64,000 nt of DNA from Antedon mediterranea (GCF_964355755.1 NC_092670.1:5667001-5731000), one strand, 5' to 3'; shown: positions 33,441 to 46,388, numbered from the stretch's first letter. The notes: generated by a model from the letters alone, not told the origin. Numbers and translations: made by a program.

Positions 33441-35030
33441 TTGGTTATCCGCAACGAAGTTGCAGGATAACCTCTTGTGATTGTACGAAATCATCATCTT
33501 TTTATTTTTCTTCTTTCTTTCTGTATGATTTTTGTGTAACGCTTTTCTCTAAAACTCGCAAACATAACATTTCGGTAACTATCTTAACATATTGACATTT
33601 ACGTAACGTCGTCAAGCGAAGCTTTTCATGATGTTTGCAATTGCGCAACGTGACGTACGCGCGATTTAACGATTTTCTCGTATTTAACATATGTTGAAAA
33701 TCAAATAACATTTCAACTTGAAACTTCGCAAAAGTTTAATTTATATCATGCGCTAACTTTATGTTGAAAAAAAATTGCGTGTTTTACACAAAGTTACGCG
33801 CGCACGCGCATTTAAAATTTCAAAATGCGCAAAATTAATTTATAATCAACTTTCTACGCGTTTCTGGTCGTTTTAAGCATGTCAAAAATTCCCACGCGTG
33901 CGCACATTTTTACGTGTGCGGTACGCACGTAGCATTGAAAACGTATTTTTTTCGCGTGATTTATGTTTTTCCAGCCTTTTCTAGTAATTTTACCAAATTT
34001 TAAACAATTTCGACTTAAAGATACGTCATACGAGTACGTCGAATTGGACAATTTGCGCGCGTTTTTTATGAAAAGGTTAAAAAATTCGTTTAAAATATGC
34101 CTTTTTTTAAACAGTCGTAATTTCTAAACTAGACGGTCAATTTTTTGTGGATGACATATTCTGGAAGTAGATGAGTGGTAGATATCGGATCAGGTATTGA
34201 TATGGCTAACCGGACATTGTGACGTCATCGTATGGCCACGCAAATATAAAATTTAGGATTTTTGTATCTTTCGTCATAGCTCATCACATTGAATAGAGCG
34301 CATCTCCACTTATTCGTTTTCCATTTTCACCCCGATTTTGATATTGTCTAGGTCAATCAACTATCTTTCGCATGAGTTAAAAATATTTTAATTTTTTTGA
34401 CGTCATCATGCCTAAAAATTTAAATCACGTGTGGCATTAATTTCATCTTTACAGTAAATTTTAATCTGTTATAGCTCGTAAGAATAAAATGTGATAATCA
34501 CGATTAAAACTTTTTCTGGAAGCTATTGAATTTTAGATACGAAATTATGTAAAAATGTTGCCAATCGGATGTTGTGACGTCATCATATGGTCAGTTATAT
34601 AAAAAAGGTCGTATTTTCATCTTTTGCGTCATAATTCATTACATTTAAACGAGCGCGCATCAATATTTCACGTATTCAAATTTCTTCTACACGCTAATAC
34701 GTTGTTGCTGAGATAATTTCCTTTCGGAATTGCTACCTTCGCGTTTCATTTTAAAACCGTCAACATGTTAAAAATTGCAATAAATAGCGGGTCCCGGAAT
34801 TTCACCTATTCTATGTATGTCACTGTATGTGATATGGATACAGATTATACTGTGTATACTATATATGAATTTAAATAATAAAATTCAGCAACATATCATA
34901 TTCTTCAGTTCAGGTCATAATGCCAACGTGAACACTTCCTTTTGTCCTCAACCTATCCCCTTAATGTTAATGTTGCACCACTTGCGCGGCGGATAACCAA
35001 ACTCGTCAAAGTGACGAGTTACATGTCTAG
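33441..35030 (+). mobile_element. Helentron-like unit 5 (G type, complete)
   Basis: Intact from TTGGTTATCC to CTAG (35027-35030). A short minus frame at 33854-34051 recurs in many units and is treated as non-coding. Confidence 0.76.
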
Positions 35031-36566
35031 TCATCTTTTTATTCTTCTTCTTTCTTTCTGTATGATTTTTGTGTAACGCTTTTCTCCAAAACTCGCAAAC
35101 ATAACATTTCGGTAACTATGTTAACATTTTGACATTTATGTAACGTCGTCAGGCGAAGCTTTTCATGATGTTTACAATTGCGCAACGTGACGTACGCGCG
35201 ATTTAACGATTTTCTCGTATTTAACATATGTCTACAACCAAATAACATTTCAACTTGAAACTTTGCAAAAGTTTAATTTATATCATGCGCTAACTTTCTG
35301 TTGAAAAAAAATTGCGTGTTTTACATAAAGTTACGCGCGCACGCGCATTTAAAATTTCAAAATGCGCAAAATTAATTTATAATCAACTTTCTACGCGTTT
35401 CATGTCGTTTTAAGCATGTCAAAAATTCCCACGCTTGAGCACATTTTTACGTGTGCGGTGCGCACGTAGCATTGAAAACGTATTTTTTTCGCGTGATTTA
35501 TGTTTTTCCAGCCTTTTCTAGTAATTTTACCAAATTTTAAACAATTTCGACTTAAAGATACGTCATACGAGCACGTCCAATTGGACAATTTGCGCGCGTT
35601 TTTTATGAAAAGGTTAAAAAATTCGTTTAAAATATGTCTTTTTTTAAACAGTCGTAATTTCTAAACTAGACGGTCAAATTTTTGTGGATGACATATTCTG
35701 GAAGTAGATGAGTTGTAGATATCGGATCAGGTATTAATATGGCTAACCGGACATTGTGACGTCATCGTATGGCCACACGAACATAAAATTTAGGATTTTT
35801 GTATCTTTCGTCATAGCTCATCACATTGAATAGAGCGCATCTCGACTTATCCGTTTTCCATATTCCCCCCGATTTTGATAATGTCTAGGTCAATCAACTG
35901 TCTTTCGCATGAGTTAAAAATAATTTAATTTTTTTGACGTCATCATGCCTAAAAATTTAAATCACGTGTGGCATCAATTTCATCTTTACAGACAATTTTA
36001 ATCTGTTATAGCTCGTAAGAATAAAATGTGATAATCACGATTAAAACTTTTTCTGTAAGCTATTGGATTGTAGATACGAAATTATGTAAAAATGTTGCCA
36101 ATCGGATGTTGTGACGTCATCATATGGCCAGTTAAATAAAAAAGGTCGTATTTTCATCTTTTGCATCATAATTCATTACATTTAAAAGAGCGCGCATCAA
36201 TATTTCACGTATTCAAATTTCTTCTACACGCTAATACGTTGTTGCTGAGATAATTTCCTTTCGGAATTGCTACCTTCGCGTTTCATTTTAAAACCGTCAA
36301 CATGTTAAAAATTGCAATAAATAGCGGGTCCCGTAATTTCACCTATTCTACACTGTATGTGATATGGATACAGATTATACTGTGTATACTACATATGAAT
36401 TTAAATAATAACATTCAGCAATAACAACATATCATATTCTTCAGTTCAGGTCATAATGCCATAGTGAACACTTCCTTTTGTCCTCAACCTATCCCCTTAA
36501 TGTTAATGTTGCACCACTTGCGCGGCGGATAACCAAACTCGTCAAAGTGACGAGTTACATGTCTAG
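35031..36566 (+). mobile_element. Helentron-like unit 6 (G-type body)
   Basis: Begins TCATCTTTTTATTC, which continues the 5' piece ending ATCATCATCA at 33440. G-type 3' hairpin and CTAG at the end. Confidence 0.74.
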
Positions 36567-38016
36567 TTTCTCTTCTTTCTTTCTGTATGATTTTTGTGGA
36601 ACGCTTTTCTCGAAAACTTGCAAACATAACATTTTGTAACTTTCTCAACATATCGTCGTGCACATGAAGATGTGCAGCGAAGCTTTTCATGATGTTTAAA
36701 ATTGCGCAACGTGACTTACGCGTGATTTAACGATTTTGTCGTATTTAACATAGCTCGACAACCAAATAACATTTCAACTTGAAACTTTGCAAAAGTTTAA
36801 TTTATATCATGCGCTAACTTTCTGTTGAGAAAAAATTGCGTGTTTTACACAAAGTTACGCGCGCACGCGCATATAAAATTTCAAAATGCGCAAAATTAAT
36901 TTATAATCAACTTTCTACGCGTTTCATGTCGTTTTAAGCATGTCAAAAATTCCCACGCGTGCGCACATTTTTACGTGTGCGGTGCGCACGTAGCATTGAA
37001 AACGTATTTTTTTCGCGTAATTTATGTTTTTCCAGCCTTTTCTAGTAATTTTACCAAATTTTAAACAATTTCGACTTAAAGATACGTCATACGAGCACGT
37101 CGAATTGGACAATTTGCGCGCGTTTTTTATGAAAAGGTTAAAAAATTCGTTTAAAATATGCCTTTTTTTAAACAGTCGTAATTTCTAAACTAGACGGTCA
37201 ACTTTTTATGGATGGCATATTCTGGAAATAGATGAGTTGTAGATATTGGATCAGGTATTAATATGGCTAACCGGACATTGTGACGTCATCGTATGGCCAC
37301 GCGAATATAAAATTTAGGATTTTTGTATCTTTTGTCATAGCTCATCACATTGAATAGAGCGCATCTCCACTTATCCGTTTTCCATTTTCACCCCGATTTT
37401 GATATTGTCTAGGTCAATCAACTATCTTTCGCATGAGTTAAAAATATTTTAATTTTTTTAACGTCATCGTGCCTAAAAATTTAAATCACGTGTGGCATTA
37501 ATTTCATCTTTACAGTAAATTTTAATCTGTTATAGCTCGTAAGAATAAAATGTGAAAATCACGATTAAAACTTTTTCTGGAAGCTATTGGATTGTAGATA
37601 CGAAATTATGTAAAAATGTTGCCAATCGGATGTTGTGACGTCATCATATGGCCAGTTAAATAAAAAAGGTCGTATTTTCATCTTTTGCGTCATAATTCAT
37701 TACATTTAAAAGAGCGCGCATCAATATTTCACGTATTCAAATTTCTTCTACACGCTAATACGTTGTTGCTGAGATAATTTCCTTTCGGAATTGCTACCTT
37801 CGCGTTTCATTTTAAAACCGTCAACATGTTAAAAATTGCAATAAATAGCGGGTCCCGTAATTTCACCTATTCTTCACTGTATGTGATATGGATACAGATT
37901 ATACTGTGTATACTATATATGAATTTAAATAATAAAATTCAGCAATAACAACATATCATATTCTTCAGTTCAGGTCATAATGCCAACGTGAACACTTCCT
38001 TTTGTCCTCAACCTAT
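36567..38016 (+). mobile_element. Helentron-like unit 7, first part (G-type body)
   Basis: Continues the 5' piece 33306-33378. It is split at CCTAT|CCCC by the transposon 38017-47588 and resumes at 47592-47665. Confidence 0.78.
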
Positions 38017-38744
38017 TAGACAGGTTCCATTTCTCAAAAAACGGCCTAGAAAACGAATCAAGAAGCATTTTTGGGTAGAAGCTGGGATCCACTTGATTTA
38101 GTATATTTCGACCTCGCTGATTACGAATATGGCGGATCCCAAGCGAAATTCGGCCATCTAAGCCCTTAATTTCCATAATTAAAAATGGCGGCCATTTTTT
38201 ATAATTACCCTATATCTCGAGAACCACTAGTCACAGATAATTAATTTTGGTGTCAAAATGTTTTAAATATATGTTTTTATATTCACTTTAATGACACATT
38301 TTCTCAAAAAATGGATGCAAGTCGTATTTCTGACATTTTGACCTTTGACCTTGATTTATTGTATCTCAGTAACCAATAATCGGAGAGACACAAAATAGGG
38401 CTCAAATTGTTCAGAAACTATACATTCATATTTATTATAATGAAATGTTTTTAAAAAAAATGGCCGATTCTACAACTATTGACCTTTGAACTATTAGTCA
38501 AATATAATAATATAATAATAATATAACTTTGAAAATTGTGGTCTTATGAATTTTTTTTTCTTTTTAAATTGTTTAAAAAATGTGTGTTTCTATCCAGTCT
38601 AATGGAATATTTTGTACAAGAATGGCCGATAGTATGGTTATTGACCTTTTAACTACAGCATAGGCCTACTGTATACTAAATATAATATACAGTAATTGCA
38701 TAACTATGAAATTATTTATACACAATAATAATTAGTAAAATTAT

Positions 38745-39545
38745 AAAATTCACTGCCATCAAATATGATGTGTTATGATTTATATAGATTTAAAAAGGAA
38801 TTTGAATACGCAAGTTACATTTTTTGAAATTTGAAATTTGAAATTACCTGCCATCAATATGATGGATTATGATTGTATAGTACCTGCCATCAATATGATG
38901 GATTATGATTATAGATTTAAAAAAGAATTTGAACACGTCAGCTACATTTGGAAATTTGGAAATTACCTGCCATCAATATGATGGATTATGATTATAGATT
39001 TAAAAAAGAATTTGAAGACGTAAGCTACATTTGGAAATTGGGAAATTACCTGCCATCAATATGATGGATTATGATTGTATAGTACCTGCCATCAATATGA
39101 TGGATTATGATTATAGATTTTAAAAAGAATTTGAACACGTAAGCTACATTTGAAAATTACCTGCCATCAATATGATGGATTATGATTATAGATTTTAAAA
39201 AGAATTTGAACACGTCAGTTACATTTGGAAATTAGGAAATTACCTGCCATCAATATGATGGATTATGATTGTATAGTACCTGCCATCAATATGATGGATT
39301 ATGATTATAGATTTTAAAAAGAATTTGAACACGTCAGCTACATTTGGAAATTAGGAAATTACCTGCCATCAATATGATGGATTATGATTGTATAGTACCT
39401 GCCATCAATATGATGGATTATGATTATAGATTTAAAAAAGAATTTGAACACGTAAGCTACATTTGAAAATTACTTGCCATCAATATGATGGATTATGATT
39501 GTATAGATTTAAAAGAAAATGTGAACACGTACGTAAGCTACATTT
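38745..39545. repeat. Minisatellite in the left arm (GCCATCAATATGATGGATTA units)
   Basis: About eleven copies of the palindrome-containing phrase CCATCAATATGATGG, alternating short and long spacers that contain TTTGAACACGT. The equivalent stretch of the right arm (46590-46860) has about three full copies. Confidence 0.85.
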
Positions 39546-39566
39546 GGAATGAACATGTTAAGGGCA

Positions 39567-40620
39567 TCAGTTAAGATCATTCATGCAAAGGTTTCCGTCA
39601 TCTTTAGCGTTGTTACAGCGGCATAAAGCTGTACATGGTAGTTTTGACTTCTTGCACCTACATCTATTGGTTATGCATCGTGTCTTGCATCCACAATAAA
39701 TCATCTCTAACGAAGCAGTAGGAATAGCTTCATTTTTCAGAAGCACTGGTTGAAGTTTACCATTAGATAGCTCCCAACCAAAATATGTTGGTGATGGCAA
39801 ATGCTGGATTGGCGATACAGCTTTTTTCCATACGAGTGCTTGGAAGTGTGCTCTTTTTATATGTTGGTGCACTGCATCGCTTGTTGGAAGTAATGCCCTT
39901 TTTTTTAAAGCCTAACTTTATTGGTACTTTTAACTTGACCAACACCGTAAACGTAGAAAATGAATCTTTCCGATTTCATAATAACTTGGTCACTGATAGG
40001 TTTTCTCCCAGGTCTTTAATTAGTTCATACCTTTTTTTAATACTTCCCATGCCGATGCATTTGAGTGACCACTTAGATATGAGCAGTGAAGAGTTAAATT
40101 ACTGTATGTATGTATTAATGTAATTTAACTCTTCCCTGGATATGAGGTAGTATCGCATCCACTAATAGTGTGGAATGGAATCAGTGCTTTTGCAGAACCC
40201 TCGGGCAAGGCTTGAAAAATGTCTTTTATAGATAATTTCTTTTTTTGGATGTCCCTGTCATCATCCATGTGGATACCATGCTTTGGTAGTGAGACACTAG
40301 AATCACTAGTATGTCTGTATCAAGCAACTACAACTGTGTCGTATCGGACATTGGCAGCATGACAAGTCTCGTGTCCGATTCTTCATGGTCTGACCAGAGA
40401 CAACGTATTCGTGTACAATTTTGATGATTTAACAACTGATTCTTTCATAAATCCACCAGCTGTGACAATTTCTTTGTCTATAAGAGCTTGACGAATCAAC
40501 TCCTCTGATAGAAATCGTGTCAGATCTGCATCTTGTAATGCCAACAAATTTGACCAGCAATTTGGCAGCGGTATTTCACCACTTTCTATAATTCGACGAA
40601 TTGGTCTCTGTGTTTTGGTT
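39567..40620 (-). pseudogene. Decayed XPG/FEN-like nuclease with CXC-type C-terminus
   Basis: Minus-strand fragments in order: RPIRRIIESGEIPLPN near 40600-40550; DHEESDTRLVM near 40380-40345 and DTDILVIL near 40325-40300 (the acidic E-x-D / D-x-D pattern of XPG/FEN/PIN nucleases); KSERFIFYVYGVGQV near 39990-39940; then an open 101-residue end (39872-39567) with RAHFQALVWKKA, PSPTYFGWEL and the Cys-rich CGCKTRCITNRCRCKKSK and CTALCRCNN. Frameshifts and stops separate these parts. Such proteins are common, mostly unnamed, in cnidarian and echinoderm genomes. Here it is the remnant of the transposon's own gene. Confidence 0.65.
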
Positions 40621-40689
40621 CATCTTTGTCTGGTGGTGTCCTTTATCGACAGTTTTAAGTTAGGCATGCCATGTTAAAAAAAAAAAAAA

Positions 40690-41010
40690 CCAGAGGCATT
40701 ACCTCCAACAAGCGATGCAGTGCACCAGCATATACAAAGAGCACACTTCCAAGCACTCGTATTGAAAAAAGCTGTATCGCCAATGCAGCATTTGCCATCA
40801 CCAACATATTTTGGTTGGGAGCTATCTAATGGTAAACTTCAACCAGTGCTTCTGAAAAATGAAGCTATTCCTACTGCTTCGTTAGAGATGATTTATTGTG
40901 GATGCAAGACACGATGCATAACCATATAGATGTAGGTGCAAAAAGTCAAAACTACCATGTACAGCTTTAATATGCTACTGTAACAACGCTAAAGATGACG
41001 GAAACCTTTG
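40690..41010 (+). pseudogene. Inverted copy of the CXC gene 3' end (right arm)
   Basis: Plus-strand frame 40720-40929 repeats RAHFQALVLKKA, SPTYFGWEL and CGCKTRCIT, then stops. Further pieces of the Cys-rich end follow out of frame to about 41010, where a LINE is inserted. It shows that the transposon's inverted arms include the 3' end of its gene. Confidence 0.75.
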
Positions 41011-41213
41011 CATTCGTTCGTTCGTTTTTATTTCACAATGCATCAAACTTAATATTTTTACATAATAAGTATTAAATAAAAAAATGCAAAGCCTGGAAAA
41101 GACCAAATAAGCTCAATATAGAGCTTTAAGCCTGGTTTCACCAGTACAAAATACACTAATAATTGTATTAATTACAATAGACAATAATTAAATATTAATT
41201 AAAGTAGTAGAAA

Positions 41214-41244
<31 letters not shown>

Positions 41245-41392
41245 TTTTTTTATATTTTTTTTTATACACAATTACGCTACAGGACAATACAAACACAACA
41301 AGAGGACAAACGTAAAGGGTATAGTATATGTACTATCATATATACTTGCAGGAGGTGAGACAAAAAAAAAAAAGTTTGATGAAAAAGTTTTA

Positions 41393-44300
41393 TTAGTACG
41401 ATCTGTATTGTGATAAAAGGAATTGTTTATATTTGGACTTGAATGTATTTAAGTTATTAGTATTTAGTAAGGATTGACTTAAATTATTCCATACTAGAGG
41501 ACCATGGTATTTGATAGAATTCCGGATTGTGTTATGGGTTAAATTTATTGTGGCGTAATTGTTGGCGTTTCTTGTATTGTAGTTGTGAAATTCATTATTT
41601 TTGATGAAGAAATGTTTGAAAATATTTGGAAGTTGATTGTTTGAATATCTGTGCATGAATGTGGCGATTTGTAATTTGTTAATATCGAAGATGTTTAGGG
41701 TATTAAGTTTAAAGAAAAGGGACTTTGTGTGGGCTATATAGTGAGAATTGGTACAAATGCGAATAGCCCGTTTTTGGAGTTTAAAGAGTTTGTCTAATTT
41801 AGAAATATGTGTGGAAGCCCATGGACAGAGAGTTTTATTTTTAGTATCTGTAATTCCCCAAGCAATGTTACAATAGGATAGATAAGGTAAAATTAATGTG
41901 TTATATAAAGAAAAGAGGATATTAGAGGGTAGAATATATTTAAGTTTTTTTAAGACACCGATGTTTTTTGAAATTTTATTAGCTATATTTGTTATATGGG
42001 TTTTCCAGTTTAAGTTATCATCTATAGTTACACCAAGGAACTGAGAATAAGTAACCCTTTTGATAGGAGTGTTTTCTATATGGATTGTGTTTTGATTGTC
42101 ATTGCATTTTCTATTTGGAGAAAAGTGTATATATTCAGTTTTGTTTATATTTAGTGAGAGTCTATTAAGTTTAAGCCAGTGAGATATATGTTTTAGTTCC
42201 TTATTAAAAATTCTAGTTAAGGTGTTGTAGTCAGGATGGGAGGAAAAAATGTTCGTGTCGTCGGCAAACAGGACGTATTCAAAAGAGTTGGAAGCGTTGA
42301 TGATGTCGTTGACATAGATGAGAAAAAGTAGAGGACCAAGAATTGATCCTTGGGGCACACCACATGTTATGGGAAGAACTTCTGAGGAGTAGGAGCCGAA
42401 AGAGGTGATTTGTTGTCTGTTTTGAAGATAGTTAGAAAGTAGAGATAGAGGAGTTCCACGGATTCCATAGTGACTAAGTTTAGTTAAAAGAATTGTGTGG
42501 TTAATAGTGTCAAATGCTTTAGACAAGTCCAAAAATAAGCCAATAGTATGGTGGTTTTTAGATAAGGCGTTAGAGATTTTACTTTGAATGTCCAGGATTG
42601 CAAGATCAGTAGAATGTTTTGGTCTGAAGCCATATTGGTTATCATGAAAAGATTTATGTGAAGAAAGAAAGTTGTAAAGTCTATTGTATATAAGGCGTTC
42701 GAGTATTTTAGAAAAGCAAGGCAAAATTGAGATTGGACGGTAGTTTTCAAAGGAATGGGAATCATTTTTTTTATGAATAGGAATTACTTTGGCGATTTTT
42801 AAGGATGATGGAAATACACCATTAGTTAGTGATAGATTAAAAATGTGGGTAAGGGGTCTGGTAATAAAAGGTCCAATTTTTTTAATAATCGTGGGTTCAA
42901 TATCATCAAGGCCAGCACTTTTACTGTTTTTTAGATTAGAAATTATTTCAAGAATCTCTTTACCAGATGTAGGTTGGAAGAAAATTGAATTTTGAGTGGG
43001 ATTCTTTAGATAATCAGTAAAGTTGCCATGAGTAGCCGAAATTTTAGAAGAAAGATTAGGTCCAATATCAGTAAAATAGCGATTGAATTTATTAACAATT
43101 TGAGATGGGTCAGTAATTTTTGTACCATTATCTGTAAAATAACTAGGTAGCGTCTTTGTGGTGTTTTTACAGAGAATGTTATTAATTATATTCCAGGTTT
43201 TTTTAATGTTATTTTTATAGTCGTTAAACTTATTTGTATAGTGTTGCTTACATGATGTTCTTATTAGTCGTGTGAGTTTATTTCTGTAAGTAATGTAATT
43301 GGTTTTATTAATCATATTTGGTGTTTTTATATATTTTTTATATAATTTATTTCTAGTGTTTATAGATTTGATTATACCTTTTGTTATCCATGGTTTACAA
43401 AGTTTACGTTTGTTAATTTTAGTTCTTGTCTTTGGGAGGTGAGTATCGTATAGTGAAGAAAATCTGTCGAGAAAAATATTGTAGGATTCATTTGCAGAGT
43501 TATTTTGGTAGACATCGTCCCAGTTCGTGTTCATTAAGTTAATCCCTAGAGATGCTATATTTTCTTGGTTTATCTTTCTTGAGTAATGTTTTTTGTTACA
43601 TTTTAAATTTTTTATTTGATTTGAATGGGAATTGTTTAGGATTTGGAATACTGGAAAGTGATCAGTAATGTCATTAAAAAGAATACCAGGAGTTATTTTT
43701 TGGTCAAGTACATTTGTAAAAATATTATCAATAAGTGTAGATGTTTTAGTGGTTATTCTAGTTGGTTTGTCAATTAGAGGATATAAAGATGCTGAGTACA
43801 TGGTGTTTAAGAATTCATTCGTGTAGTTATGGGTTGAGTGTTTTATAAGGTCTAGGTTAAAGTCACCACAGACAAATAATTGTTTTTTTTCCTTTGTTAT
43901 TGAATCAATGCAGTTAGAAATGTTGTTTATGAATGGTTGAAAAGAGCTATTGGGAGGCCTATAGATAATACCAACAATGCTATTTTTGGTAATAGATTCT
44001 ATTTCAATAAATAACGAATCATAATTTTGGTTTGTTGGTAAATTTATATCACTTCTGATTTTGAAATTTAGTTCATCTGAAATGTAAAGGGCAACTCCCC
44101 CGCCTCTTTTACCTGCACGGTTAGATTGTATCATTGTGTATCCTTCGATATGAGTGAGTGGAGACGGTACATTGTTGATGTTATCCAACCAGGTTTCACT
44201 AAAACCAATAATTTGGAATTTATGATTTAGAGTAAGAAGATAGTTTGTGATGGAATTAAAGTTTTTTATGAGGCTTCGGGAGTTCATATGAAGTATACTG

Positions 44301-44695
44301 AGATTGGAATTTGTGTTGATTATTTTGTTGTTAAATGAATCACTCAAATAATATTCACATTTATCATTATGATTAGTTATTTCATTAATATAGTCGTAAT
44401 CATTATTGTCGTTTAGATCAAAAGGATTAAATTGTAATGATTGCAGATTAGAATAATTTATGGTATGATCATTGTTTAACTGTTTTATTTCATGTTTGAA
44501 TTCATCATCATCAATTATGTGGTTGAAAGGAAGGGTTTCTTCAAGACATTTGCAGCAGTAAAATTTGAGCGAATTTGAGTAGGGAAAACCGGCGCAGGTT
44601 GCATGAGAAGGCTTATTGCAAATATCACAGTTAACATATGTGGCTACCCTTATACATTTATCACAAGACACACAAGACATAGAACGAGTATACAT
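41393..44695 (-). CDS. LINE ORF2: PHD-like finger, endonuclease and reverse transcriptase
   Basis: 1100 codons without a stop. Residues 8-50 give a C4HC3 PHD-like pattern (C8, C11, C23, C26, H31, C34, C47, C50). An apurinic-type endonuclease follows: HMNSRSL, GFSETWLDN (about 160), YRPPN, GDFNLD (about 278), DHFPVF (about 345). Reverse transcriptase: RPISILPCFSKILERLI (about 650), GFRPKHST, LFLDLSKAFDTI (about 718), GVPQGSILGPLLFLIYVND, and catalytic FADDT (about 810). A C-terminal helical/Cys region is present. Motif wording points to the CR1/L2/Jockey superfamily. It makes the nicking and target-primed reverse transcription enzyme. Confidence 0.93.
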   Translation of the reverse strand: MYTRSMSCVSCDKCIRVATYVNCDICNKPSHATCAGFPYSNSLKFYCCKCLEETLPFNHIIDDDEFKHEIKQLNNDHTINYSNLQSLQFNPFDLNDNNDYDYINEITNHNDKCEYYLSDSFNNKIINTNSNLSILHMNSRSLIKNFNSITNYLLTLNHKFQIIGFSETWLDNINNVPSPLTHIEGYTMIQSNRAGKRGGGVALYISDELNFKIRSDINLPTNQNYDSLFIEIESITKNSIVGIIYRPPNSSFQPFINNISNCIDSITKEKKQLFVCGDFNLDLIKHSTHNYTNEFLNTMYSASLYPLIDKPTRITTKTSTLIDNIFTNVLDQKITPGILFNDITDHFPVFQILNNSHSNQIKNLKCNKKHYSRKINQENIASLGINLMNTNWDDVYQNNSANESYNIFLDRFSSLYDTHLPKTRTKINKRKLCKPWITKGIIKSINTRNKLYKKYIKTPNMINKTNYITYRNKLTRLIRTSCKQHYTNKFNDYKNNIKKTWNIINNILCKNTTKTLPSYFTDNGTKITDPSQIVNKFNRYFTDIGPNLSSKISATHGNFTDYLKNPTQNSIFFQPTSGKEILEIISNLKNSKSAGLDDIEPTIIKKIGPFITRPLTHIFNLSLTNGVFPSSLKIAKVIPIHKKNDSHSFENYRPISILPCFSKILERLIYNRLYNFLSSHKSFHDNQYGFRPKHSTDLAILDIQSKISNALSKNHHTIGLFLDLSKAFDTINHTILLTKLSHYGIRGTPLSLLSNYLQNRQQITSFGSYSSEVLPITCGVPQGSILGPLLFLIYVNDIINASNSFEYVLFADDTNIFSSHPDYNTLTRIFNKELKHISHWLKLNRLSLNINKTEYIHFSPNRKCNDNQNTIHIENTPIKRVTYSQFLGVTIDDNLNWKTHITNIANKISKNIGVLKKLKYILPSNILFSLYNTLILPYLSYCNIAWGITDTKNKTLCPWASTHISKLDKLFKLQKRAIRICTNSHYIAHTKSLFFKLNTLNIFDINKLQIATFMHRYSNNQLPNIFKHFFIKNNEFHNYNTRNANNYATINLTHNTIRNSIKYHGPLVWNNLSQSLLNTNNLNTFKSKYKQFLLSQYRSY

Positions 44696-45219
44696 TTAAA
44701 CAATTAATAATAACAATAATAATAATAATAATAATGAGGTTTATAAATATTCGATTTATCAGATGAATTATAAGTAGGAATAATATTGCATAATCGCACA
44801 GAGCACTACAAAATTGCGTAATATGGAAGTTTTAAATTAAATTAAGGCATTGAGGTTGGTTGTTTACTTATTTTTATACCAATATATATGTTTGATAATA
44901 GAGTTATTGGTAATTAAAGTAATATTAGTTATACAATGTTTATTCTCAAAGTTATTGATTAAAAGTATTGCTAATAGTATGAAAACAAAGGGAATAATAA
45001 TGATAGGTATATAAATCAATATACTTCATAATAGTGATTTTAGGGATATCAGTTGTTACAATTATTGAATAGTAGTCGTAATAATATGATAACGGTATTA
45101 TAATAAAGAAGAATAATAATGATTAATAATACCGTACCAATTATCAATTAACTATTACGATCAAATGAATGGTATAGCAATACAAATGGGATGATAATAA
45201 TACTAGTAATAATAATACC

Positions 45220-45251
<32 letters not shown>

Positions 45252-45434
45252 ACTAATAATAACAATAATAATAATAATAATAAAAGATGATGATGACGAT
45301 AAACGACAACAGCAGGAGTAATGTAATATAAATAATTTTGGGATCAGACAGGAACAATCAAGGTTTACTGTAGCTGAATCCGCAAAGCGGAACATACAAG
45401 CAATATTAATTGATAGTTGATGTTTTAATTACAT
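44696..45434 (-). other. 739-bp spacer between LINE ORF1 and ORF2
   Basis: Very AT-rich, with several AAT/ATA trinucleotide runs (44707-44735; 45190-45285). No coding potential; the 83-codon minus frame at 45144-45395 is low-complexity. The length is unusual, because LINE ORFs normally overlap or lie close together. Confidence 0.75.
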
Positions 45435-46388
45435 CTAGAGATTACGGAGGTCGGATGTAGACCTAATGACAATCTTCTTCTTGTTGTGCAGAAGGCAGTT
45501 GATCCGTCCATCGAGCGACCACGCGGCTTCCACAGCGGCATGTGCGCCCGCTTCGCGCAGGAGGGTCATGCGAGAAGGTGTTAAGTTCTCGGTTATGGAG
45601 TAAGAAGAATTTTTAAGCAATTTCTTGTTGCGAAATACTTCTGCTCGTGCGCGGTATGTGGAAAATTTTACGATAATCGGACGAGGCCTCGGTTTAGAAC
45701 TGCTGCGTGTTTTGTTGTTATGGAGTACTCTCTTCCGTCCAAGTCGATGAGTTCGGTCAATCTCGATTAGTTCCATATCTTCGCAGATGCGTGATGTTAT
45801 AATATCTAGAGTTAAAGTATCTGTGTTTTCATTTGCCGTTTCGGGTACTCCGTGAATTAGTAGGCAGTTGCGCCTACTGTACTGTTCGAGGTCATCGATC
45901 TTGTCCACCATACCGCGATGTTCTTTTCTCAGACGGTCATTTTGCTCTTGTAGAGTAATAATGTCGCCCGCTATAGTCTCGTTGTCCATGGAGATGCTAC
46001 TGTAAATATTTTGGCTAACCTGGTCAATAATAGCGTCACTTATTGATCTTATTACGGTTTCATTTCCGCATATGGATGATATTATTTTATCCATAAGATC
46101 GGGTGACGAAAGAATATGTTTGCTTATCGTTGCTGCAACAATACTTACAAGTTCCTTATCGTCTGATAGGAGGAGCTTAACATCTTGCAAAGTAGACGAG
46201 TCCTTTGACAACAATGGGCTTTGTTGTTGTACCGGCAAGGCTTCGGTTTCTGGTATGTTGGGTGAATCAGCAGGCTGGGTAGCAGGCTGTTCTCCATCGT
46301 TGATCGGGCCTTCGGTAGGCACAGATAAATTATCGGTTGATTTCCCGGTTGTCCGTTTTGATCTTAAATTTGGCTTCGTAGACATCAT
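45435..46388 (-). CDS. LINE ORF1: coiled-coil, RRM-like nucleic-acid chaperone
   Basis: 317 codons. A Ser/Thr/Pro-rich N-terminus is followed by a helical region, then a heptad-like coiled coil ending DKIDDLEQYSRRNCLLIHGV (about residues 150-180). That phrase is typical of ORF1 proteins with an L1-ORF1-like (transposase-22) RRM domain. The later ITENLTPSRMTLLREA is the usual C-terminal domain signature. The expected role is binding the LINE RNA as a trimer. The plus frame at 46072-46392 is a shadow. Confidence 0.88.
   Translation of the reverse strand: MMSTKPNLRSKRTTGKSTDNLSVPTEGPINDGEQPATQPADSPNIPETEALPVQQQSPLLSKDSSTLQDVKLLLSDDKELVSIVAATISKHILSSPDLMDKIISSICGNETVIRSISDAIIDQVSQNIYSSISMDNETIAGDIITLQEQNDRLRKEHRGMVDKIDDLEQYSRRNCLLIHGVPETANENTDTLTLDIITSRICEDMELIEIDRTHRLGRKRVLHNNKTRSSSKPRPRPIIVKFSTYRARAEVFRNKKLLKNSSYSITENLTPSRMTLLREAGAHAAVEAAWSLDGRINCLLHNKKKIVIRSTSDLRNL

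Noticed and set aside
40720-40929. CXC-type frame as a separate functional gene
   Set aside because: It is an inverted partial copy of the transposon gene's 3' end and loses the Cys-rich tail to a frame break.
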